This document shows, piece by piece, positions 58,425 through 64,000 of a DNA stretch of 64,000 nucleotides. The DNA is from Pseudomonas putida. Lineage in GTDB: Bacteria > Pseudomonadota > Gammaproteobacteria > Pseudomonadales > Pseudomonadaceae. The stretch is taken from NCBI RefSeq assembly GCF_001941965.1, contig NZ_MKZO01000075.1, positions 176,534 through 240,533 of the forward strand, given 5' to 3'. Both the position numbers and the translations under genes were made by a program. How positions within the stretch are numbered: position 1 is the first letter of the stretch; each line of letters opens with the position of its first letter. The notes beneath the pieces are model-generated. The model was not told the origin of the DNA. It made no database searches and saw only the letters and a program-made list of their open reading frames with translations.

Positions 58425-59606
58425 ATGACTCGTATCGGAACTCCATTGTCGCCCACCGCGACCCGTGTACTGCTCTGCGGCTGCGGCGAGCTGGGCAAGG
58501 AAGTGGTGATCGAGCTGCAACGCCTGGGCGTTGAAGTGATTGCCGTGGACCGCTACGCCAACGCCCCGGCGATGCAGGTTGCGCACCGCAGCCACGTGAT
58601 CAACATGCTCGACGGCGCCGCCCTGCGCGCAGTGATCGAGGCCGAGAAGCCGCACTACATCGTGCCGGAAATCGAAGCCATCGCCACCGCCACCCTGGTC
58701 GAGCTGGAAGCCGAAGGCTTCACCGTGGTGCCGACTGCCCGCGCCGCGCAACTGACCATGAACCGCGAAGGCATCCGTCGCCTGGCCGCCGAAGAGCTGG
58801 ACCTGCCGACCTCGCCATACCACTTCGCCGACACCTTCGAAGACTACAAGGCCGCTGCCCTGGACCTGGGCTTCCCGTGCGTGGTCAAGCCGGTGATGAG
58901 CTCGTCGGGCAAGGGCCAGAGCCTGCTGAAAAGCGCCGACGACCTGCAGCAGGCCTGGGACTACGCCCAGGAAGGCGGCCGCGCCGGCAAGGGCCGGGTG
59001 ATCATCGAAGGCTTCATCGACTTCGACTACGAAATCACCCTGCTGACCGTTCGTCATATCGGCGGCACCACCTTCTGTGCGCCGGTCGGTCACCGCCAGG
59101 AGAAGGGCGACTACCAGGAATCCTGGCAACCACAGGCGATGAGCCCGGTGGCCCTGGCCGAGTCCGAGCGCGTGGCCAAGGCGGTCACCGAGGCCCTGGG
59201 TGGCCGTGGCCTGTTCGGCGTGGAACTGTTCGTCAAGGGCGACCAGGTGTGGTTCAGCGAAGTGTCGCCGCGTCCGCACGACACCGGCCTGGTCACCCTG
59301 ATCTCCCAGGACCTGCCGCAGTTCGCCCTGCACGCGCGGGCGATCCTCGGCCTGCCGATCCCGGTGATCCGTCAGTTCGGCCCTTCGGCCTCGGCGGTGA
59401 TCCTGGTGGAAGGCAAGTCCGAGCAGACCGCCTTCGACAACCTCGGCGCGGCACTGGCCGAGCCGGACACCGCGCTGCGCCTGTTCGGCAAGCCGGAAGT
59501 CAACGGTCAGCGGCGCATGGGCGTATGCCTGGCCCGTGACGAGTCGATCGAAGCGGCCCGGGCCAAGGCGACCCGTGCTTCGCAGGCGGTGAAGGTCGAG
59601 CTGTAA
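58425..59606 (+). CDS. purT: Formate-dependent phosphoribosylglycinamide formyltransferase
   Basis: Makes formyl-GAR from GAR, formate and ATP, the folate-independent route for step 3 of purine synthesis; 393 aa. ATP-grasp enzyme: N-terminal VLLCGCGELGKEVVIELQRL, then YIVPEIEAIATATLVELEAE, PVMSSSGKGQSLL (ATP loop) and WFSEVSPRPHDTGLVTLISQ with metal-binding Glu/Asn-type positions. GAGG lies about 10 bases before the ATG. Its product is the substrate of PurL, encoded 10 kb away in this window. Followed by a strong terminator. Confidence 0.97.
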   Translation: MTRIGTPLSPTATRVLLCGCGELGKEVVIELQRLGVEVIAVDRYANAPAMQVAHRSHVINMLDGAALRAVIEAEKPHYIVPEIEAIATATLVELEAEGFTVVPTARAAQLTMNREGIRRLAAEELDLPTSPYHFADTFEDYKAAALDLGFPCVVKPVMSSSGKGQSLLKSADDLQQAWDYAQEGGRAGKGRVIIEGFIDFDYEITLLTVRHIGGTTFCAPVGHRQEKGDYQESWQPQAMSPVALAESERVAKAVTEALGGRGLFGVELFVKGDQVWFSEVSPRPHDTGLVTLISQDLPQFALHARAILGLPIPVIRQFGPSASAVILVEGKSEQTAFDNLGAALAEPDTALRLFGKPEVNGQRRMGVCLARDESIEAARAKATRASQAVKVEL

Positions 59607-59617
59607 GGCTCAAGACA

Positions 59618-59645
59618 ACGGGGCTGCCAGGCAGCCCCGTTTTTC
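59618..59645 (+). terminator. Rho-independent terminator after purT
   Basis: Stem ACGGGGCTGCC/GGCAGCCCCGT (59618-59628, 59630-59640) folding with a 3-5 base loop, followed by TTTTT. It lies 11 bases after purT and just before the stop of the convergent MFS gene. Confidence 0.93.
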
Positions 59646-59646
59646 G

Positions 59647-60951
59647 TTACAGATCCGAGTGCCGGGTTTCCTTCAGGCACAGCACGGCAATCAGGCTCAG
59701 CAGGGCCGCAGCCGAGACATAACCCCCCACCCAGCTCAAGCCCCCCATCACCCCCAGCTTCTGCGCGAAGAACGGTGCAGCGGACGCACCGACGATGCCA
59801 CCCAGGTTGTACGCCGCCGATGCGCCGGTGTAGCGCACATGGGTCGGGAACAGCTCTGGCAGCAGAGCACCCATCGGCGCGAAGGTCACCCCCATCAGGA
59901 ACAGCTCGATGGCCAGGAACAGCGCCACCCCGGTGGTCGAGCCCGAGGTCAGCAGGGGCTCCATGAGGAAGCCCGAGGCGATGGCCAGCAGGGCGCCGAC
60001 GATCAGTACCGGCTTGCGTCCGTAGCGATCACTGAGCCAGGCCGACAGCGGCGTGGCCAGGGCCATGAACAGCACGGCGAAGCACAGCAGGCCGAGGAAG
60101 GTTTCCCGCGTGTAGCCCAGGGTCGAGACCCCATAGCTCAGGGAAAACACCGTGGAGATGTAGAACAGCGCGTAGCACACCACCATGGCCAGGGCGCCGA
60201 GCAGCACCGGCAGCCAGTACTGGGCGAACAGCTCGACCACCGGCAGCTTCACCCGCTCATGACGGGCGATGGCCTTGGCGAAGATCGGCGTTTCTTCCAG
60301 CTTCAGGCGCACATACAGGCCGACGATCACCAGCGCAGCGCTGAGCAGGAACGGAATGCGCCAGCCCCAGGCACGGAAGTCCTCGTCGCTGAGGAGCATG
60401 GCCAGGGCCAGGAACAGGCCGTTGGCGGCGAGGAAGCCGATGGACGGGCCCAGTTGCGGGAACATGCCGAACCAGGCGCGCTTGTTCTTTGGCGCGTTCT
60501 CCGTGGCCAGCAGGGCGGCACCGCCCCATTCGCCGCCCAGGCCCAGGCCCTGGCCGAAGCGCAGCACGCAGAGCAGGATCGGCGCCCAGATGCCGATGCT
60601 GTCATGCCCCGGCAGCACGCCGATCAGGGTGGTACACACGCCCATCAGCAGCAGCGAGGCGACCAGGGTCGATTTGCGGCCGATCCGGTCGCCAAAGTGG
60701 CCGAACAGCGCCGAACCCAGCGGCCGGGCAAGGAACGCGATACCGAAGGTAAGGAACGCCGAGAGCATCTGCGCAGTGCCGGAGGTCTGCGGGAAGAACA
60801 CCGGGCCGATCACCAATGCGGCGGCGGTGGCGTAGACGTAGAAATCGTAGAACTCGATGGCGGTGCCGATAAAACTGGCGGTGGCGACGCGGGCGGGCGA
60901 GTTGCCGGACGGCACGGCGTCCGTGTCGTTGTAGGTGCTGCTGGATGTCAT
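59647..60951 (-). CDS. MFS transporter, metabolite:H+ symporter type
   Basis: 434 aa, twelve predicted transmembrane helices. Family features: TASFIGTAIEFYDFYVYATA, FGHFGDRIGRKSTLVASLLL (loop 2-3 MFS motif), FGQGLGLGGEWGGAALLATE and AWLSDRYGRKPVLIVGALLA, which together mark the metabolite:H+ symporter (ProP/KgtP/ShiA-like) subfamily. The substrate could be an organic acid or compatible solute and cannot be told from the sequence. The start is at 60951 (MTSSSTYND); a longer frame to 60996 is not supported. No regulator is adjacent. Confidence 0.93.
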   Translation of the reverse strand: MTSSSTYNDTDAVPSGNSPARVATASFIGTAIEFYDFYVYATAAALVIGPVFFPQTSGTAQMLSAFLTFGIAFLARPLGSALFGHFGDRIGRKSTLVASLLLMGVCTTLIGVLPGHDSIGIWAPILLCVLRFGQGLGLGGEWGGAALLATENAPKNKRAWFGMFPQLGPSIGFLAANGLFLALAMLLSDEDFRAWGWRIPFLLSAALVIVGLYVRLKLEETPIFAKAIARHERVKLPVVELFAQYWLPVLLGALAMVVCYALFYISTVFSLSYGVSTLGYTRETFLGLLCFAVLFMALATPLSAWLSDRYGRKPVLIVGALLAIASGFLMEPLLTSGSTTGVALFLAIELFLMGVTFAPMGALLPELFPTHVRYTGASAAYNLGGIVGASAAPFFAQKLGVMGGLSWVGGYVSAAALLSLIAVLCLKETRHSDL

Positions 60952-61258
60952 CTGGAGAACCCCTGACAGTCGAGTGCTCTTCTGGCGACCACGCACGGTT
61001 GGCAGCGAGGGGCCGGAGCGTATTTATAGGTATGGCTCGCATGGCCGAGCATACGCCCCGTGGGGATGGAGGCGGGCGCGGGCACTGTTCGGGGTGTGAA
61101 GCAGTACCGGTAAAAGCGCGCGATGCAGGCGGTGCGGACTGGCCGGAAAGCGCCGGGTGCGGGTAGCGGGCGCGACGGCAGGGCTGGGTAAGCGTAGGCC
61201 GAGTATAGCCAGATTCGATACCGGATGTGTCTATCCCGAGCGTTCCGCCTGTAATGAA
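60952..61258. other. Intergenic region with no supported gene
   Basis: A 307-base gap between the start of the MFS gene and the stop of the CorC-like gene. GC-rich, no REP core, no hairpin with a T-run. It must hold the MFS promoter, but I could not pick one out confidently; no small reading frame with a ribosome-binding site stands out. Confidence 0.6.
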
Positions 61259-62461
61259 TCAGGCAACCGGCGAGCGGGCTACGGTCCAGACCAGGATGCG
61301 GCTGGCGCGGTTGTCCTCGGTCTGCAGGATTTCCAGGCGATAGCGGCCGATCTTCAGGCACACGGCACTGTCGGGGATGCTTTCCAGCGCCTCGGTGACC
61401 AGGCCGTTGAGGGTTTTCGGGCCGTCGCTGGGCAGGTGCCAGCCCAGGCAACGGTTCAGCTCGCGAATGGCGATGGCGCCTTCGATCACGTAGCGCCCGT
61501 CCGGCATGGGGTGGATATGCGGGTTGTCGTGGTTGTCCTGTTCTTCGAACTCGCCGACGATCTCTTCGAGGATGTCTTCCAGGGTCACGATCCCCTGCAC
61601 CTCGCCGTATTCGTCGACGACGATGCCCATGCGTCGCTGCTGCTTGTGGAAGTTCAGCAACTGCAGTTGCAGCGGGGTGCTTTCCGGAACGAAGTAGGGC
61701 TCATAGCAGGCGCCCAGCAGGCTGTCGAAGGTCAGTTCGGCGGTCGGCAGCAGGTGGGCGATATGGCGCACGTTGAGCACCGCCTGGACCTGGTTGATAT
61801 CGCTATGGAACACCGGCAGGCGCGTGTGCTTGCAGGCGATCAGCTGGGCGGTGATCTCTTCGATCGTGTCGTCGAGGTTGACCCCGTCCACTTCGCTGCG
61901 CGGCACGAGGATGTGGTTGACGGTGATCTTTTCCAGGGCCAGCAGGCTGGCGGGGAAGGGGTGGACGCCGGTTTTTTCGCTGTCCTCGTCGGTATCGTCC
62001 ACCTGGCTGTCGTCGTGCTCGTGGTGGTTGACCACGGCGGGCTTGACCGAGAAAGGCCGCACGATCAGGCGGGCGATGCCGTCCAGCAGGCAGGCCAGCG
62101 GCTGCAGCAGGTAGAGCGGGAAACGCAGGATGATGCCGAGGCCGATAAAGGCTTCCGGGTTGCGCCGGGCCAGTTGCCGCGGCAGGTACTCGGCGCAGAT
62201 CAGCAGGAGCAGGGCGGCGCCCAGGCAGCCCAGCCAGAAGCCGCTCTCACCCTGGCAGCGCAGGCCGGTGAGGGCGGCGAGGGCGAACACCAGCAGCTTG
62301 CCAAGGGTCGAGCCGAGCACCAGGGCCTGGGTCGGGATGCCTTCGAGGCGCGGATGATTGATCAGGCGCTGGCGTGCGCTATCCACCGCAGTGAACAGTG
62401 CCGACCACAACAAGGCCAGGGCCAGGAGCCCGAGCAGCGGAGCCAGCGGCAGAGTGTCCAT
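61259..62461 (-). CDS. CNNM/CorC family transporter with CBS domains
   Basis: 400 aa. The N-terminal CNNM (DUF21)-type membrane domain has about four hydrophobic helices (PLLGLLALALLWSALFTAVD; LLICAEYLPRQLARRNPEAF). An acidic/His linker (VNHHEHDDSQVDDTDEDSEK) leads into a tandem CBS pair (VNHILVPRSEVDGVNLDDTI; MGIVVDEYGEVQGIVTLEDI) and ends in a CorC/HlyC C-terminal domain (GRYVIEGAIAIRELNRCLGW). Members act in magnesium/cobalt efflux or related membrane functions. 10 bases separate it from ypjD upstream, so the two are an operon. Confidence 0.93.
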   Translation of the reverse strand: MDTLPLAPLLGLLALALLWSALFTAVDSARQRLINHPRLEGIPTQALVLGSTLGKLLVFALAALTGLRCQGESGFWLGCLGAALLLLICAEYLPRQLARRNPEAFIGLGIILRFPLYLLQPLACLLDGIARLIVRPFSVKPAVVNHHEHDDSQVDDTDEDSEKTGVHPFPASLLALEKITVNHILVPRSEVDGVNLDDTIEEITAQLIACKHTRLPVFHSDINQVQAVLNVRHIAHLLPTAELTFDSLLGACYEPYFVPESTPLQLQLLNFHKQQRRMGIVVDEYGEVQGIVTLEDILEEIVGEFEEQDNHDNPHIHPMPDGRYVIEGAIAIRELNRCLGWHLPSDGPKTLNGLVTEALESIPDSAVCLKIGRYRLEILQTEDNRASRILVWTVARSPVA

Positions 62462-62471
62462 CGATCGCTCG

Positions 62472-63284
62472 TCAGATATGCAGGATGAATTCGCGTACCA
62501 GCTTGCTGCCGAAGTAGGCCAGCATCAGCAGGCAGAAACCGGCCAGGGTCCAGCGGATCGCCTTGTGCCCGCGCCAGCCGAGACGGGTGCGGCCCCACAG
62601 CAGCACGCCGAACACCACCCAGGCGACGCAGGACAGCAGGGTCTTGTGTACCAGGTGCTGGGCGAACAGGTTGTCGAGGAACAGCCAGCCGGAAACCAGC
62701 GACAGCGAGAGCAGGCCCCAGCCCGCCCAGAGAAAGCCGAACAGCAGGCTTTCCATGGTCTGCAGCGGCGGGAAATTGCGGATCAGGCCGGAGGTGTGCT
62801 TGTGCTTGAGCTGGTGATCCTGCACCAGCAGCAGCAACGCCTGGAACACCGCGATGGTGAACAGGCCATAGGCCAGGATCGACAGCAGGATATGGGCGAG
62901 GATGCCGGGCTCTTCATTGATCAACGGCACCGTGCCGGACGGCGCGAACTGGGCGATCAGCGCGGTCAGCAGGCCGAGGGGGAAAAGCAGCAGGAGCAGG
63001 TTTTCCACCGGGATGCTCAGGCAGGCGATCAGGGTGATGGCGATCACGGCGGTGGCGATCAGGCTGGCGGCGCTGAAGAAGTCCAGGCTCAGGCCCAGGG
63101 GCGTGAGCAGTTGCCAGAACAGCGCGCTGCCCTGGGCAATCACGGCCAGGGCACCGAGCAGGCCGAGCAGCCGTTTGTCGGCCTTGACGCCACGGGCAAG
63201 GCCGGTGCCTTGGAGGATGATCGCGGCGGCGTAGAGGCAGGCGGCGATCAGGTTGGGTAGCAAGCTGGGTGACAAGGGGAGCAT
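62472..63284 (-). CDS. ypjD: Cytochrome c assembly-like inner-membrane protein YpjD
   Basis: 270 aa with about eight transmembrane helices, CcmC/CcsA-like. The haem-handling tryptophan-rich signature is partly visible (FGFLWAGWGLLSLSLVSGWL) with conserved His in INEEPGILAHILLSILAYGL and HLVHKTLLSCVAWVVFGVLL. In many gammaproteobacteria this gene is divergent from ffh and upstream of a CorC-like gene; the second neighbour is present here, but instead of ffh the upstream side carries repeats and an insertion-sequence-like end. Biochemical role not established. Confidence 0.9.
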   Translation of the reverse strand: MLPLSPSLLPNLIAACLYAAAIILQGTGLARGVKADKRLLGLLGALAVIAQGSALFWQLLTPLGLSLDFFSAASLIATAVIAITLIACLSIPVENLLLLLFPLGLLTALIAQFAPSGTVPLINEEPGILAHILLSILAYGLFTIAVFQALLLLVQDHQLKHKHTSGLIRNFPPLQTMESLLFGFLWAGWGLLSLSLVSGWLFLDNLFAQHLVHKTLLSCVAWVVFGVLLWGRTRLGWRGHKAIRWTLAGFCLLMLAYFGSKLVREFILHI

Positions 63285-63383
63285 AAGTCCTGTTAGGCAA
63301 GCCCGAAAGTCGTCGAGTTTGGCATAGAACGGCGCCCCCTAGGAAGCACAGGTATCTACACATCTCTCAGCCCCACGCTGAGT

Positions 63384-63440
<57 letters not shown>

Positions 63441-63443
63441 GTT

Positions 63444-63477
63444 GCTTTTGATCTGCTTTTGATCTGGCTTTTGATCT
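63444..63477. repeat. 11-bp tandem repeat GCTTTTGATCT, three copies
   Basis: Copies at 63444-63454, 63455-63465 and 63467-63477, the last offset by one extra G. Directly follows the hexanucleotide array and precedes the long inverted repeat element. Confidence 0.9.
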
Positions 63478-63638
63478 GCTGCGACTTCAGGAGGCTGAGT
63501 GGAGCGCTGATGTAGGGGGTGGAGGGCCATGGATGGCCCGGAAAGCGCCATAGGGCAGGAGCCCGTATGGCGCGGCCCCCGGAATCAGTGCGGAGGGAAG
63601 GAACCCGGAGCGAAGCGTAGGGCCGGATGCAGGAGCAA

Positions 63639-63867
63639 AGGCCTTTTGCTTACTTTTGGGCCTTTTCCAAAAGTAAGCCGCCGTAAGGGCGGAAGGGTGA
63701 CTTTGCGTCGCTGGTTCGAATGGATATGTCCCCGGTTTCGGTACCGACTGCTGGTGCTTTGGTTCTGCTATTTGCGAGCATATCCATTCACGATGGTGAC
63801 ATTTAGTCACCCTTTCGCCCTTACGGCGACTCCCTTTTGGAAAGGCCCAAAAGGAAGCAAAAGGCCT
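63639..63867. repeat. Long inverted repeat element
   Basis: Imperfect inverted arms of about 62 bases, 63639-63701 (AGGCCTTTTGCTTACTTTTG...GAAGGGTGAC) and 63806-63867 (GTCACCCTTTCGCCC...GCAAAAGGCCT). Within the spacer a second, perfect inverted pair, GAATGGATATG (63718-63728) and CATATCCATTC (63779-63789), lets the whole unit fold into one long interrupted stem. Open frames on both strands here look like by-products. Similar AAAAGTAAGC/CCGTAAGGGCGG sequences recur in Pseudomonas genomes, to my knowledge. Confidence 0.85.
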
Positions 63868-63880
63868 CCCGTCGGTATGA

Positions 63881-64000
63881 CTCACCCACATGGGTTACAA
63901 ATCAGTTCACTCACATAGGTAACAGTTTTTAACTGGCAGGGTCGGTTTTCGAGGATCTGACTATGCCTTGGCGAGAGCTAAAACCTATGGACCTCAAACT
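63881..64000 (+). mobile_element. Left end of a probable IS481-family insertion sequence
   Basis: Two similar 19-base units, CTCACCCACATGGGTTACA (63881-63899) and TTCACTCACATAGGTAACA (63906-63924), 15 of 19 matching, with a 25-base period, lie just before a transposase-like start. Such repeated terminal motifs fit the transposase-binding end of an insertion sequence. The exact outer end cannot be fixed because the right end is outside the window. Confidence 0.5.
63963..64000 (+). CDS. IS481-family transposase (N-terminal fragment, cut by window end)
   Basis: The ATG at 63963 begins MPWRELKPMDLK, which matches the start of many IS481-family DDE transposases (MPWxExxPMDxR/K). The preceding base composition and terminal-repeat-like sequence support an insertion sequence. 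Only 12 codons are visible; the helix-turn-helix and catalytic DDE core would follow outside. Confidence 0.6.
   Translation, partial: MPWRELKPMDLK

Noticed and set aside
63487..63918. Open frames on both strands within the inverted repeat element
   Set aside because: They follow the symmetry of the repeat and have no ribosome-binding site or recognisable domain; such frames are often annotated in Pseudomonas but are probably by-products.

Overview
This 64-kb window is chromosomal DNA of a Pseudomonas species, most likely from the fluorescens/putida side of the genus. The evidence is high GC content, a complete glucose/Entner-Doudoroff gene block (gtsD-oprB, hexR, zwf-pgl-eda), the neighbourhoods leuA-M23 peptidase-xseA, guaB-guaA and tadA/mltF/purL, and many copies of the Pseudomonas REP palindrome GTGGGAGCTGGCTTGCCAGC. 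I saw no rRNA, tRNA or CRISPR array. Family assignments come from reading motifs, without any database search.

Layout. 1-6.5 kb: sugar uptake (end of the gts ABC transporter, OprB porin) and oxidation of glucose-6-phosphate to pyruvate (zwf, pgl, eda) under HexR. 6.6-10.2 kb: a tight three-gene operon of unrecognised coiled-coil/membrane proteins. 10.3-16.7 kb: a NIT-domain chemoreceptor, leuA with a candidate leucine-rich leader peptide, an M23 peptidase and xseA. 17.2-22.9 kb: a LysR regulator divergent from a TauE/SafE-type permease, a zinc-ribbon protein, and guaB-guaA. 22.9-30.3 kb: an accessory, partly lower-GC region. It holds four minus-strand genes (methyltransferase-TPR-GNAT fusion, a 191-aa protein, a LysM/peptidoglycan-binding protein and a ComEC-like metallo-beta-lactamase-fold protein) divergent from a YtcJ-like amidohydrolase. 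30.5-34.7 kb: a probable operon of GST, flavin/2Fe-2S fusion oxidoreductase, DUF1348 protein and LysR regulator. 35.1-40.4 kb: pfeR-pfeS-pfeA-pfeE for enterobactin use. 40.6-48.4 kb: multicopper oxidase, tadA, mltF, purL and a YqfO-like protein. 48.5-54.7 kb: a two-partner secretion pair. 55-63.3 kb: L,D-transpeptidase, two divergent NUDIX genes, gamma-carbonic anhydrase-like protein, DUF1289, VUT permease, purT, MFS transporter, CorC-like protein and YpjD. 63.3-64 kb: tandem repeats, a long inverted repeat and the beginning of a probable IS481-family transposase.

The most promising uncharacterised systems are the 22.9-28.2 kb four-gene locus, which looks like an orphan secretion cargo/immunity-type module, and the 6.6-10.2 kb three-gene operon. 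Smaller signals of interest are the leuA leader peptide, a HexR-like site stranded between oprB and hexR, an extended palindrome before pfeR, a 61-bp perfect inverted REP pair, and the composite repeat region at the right end.
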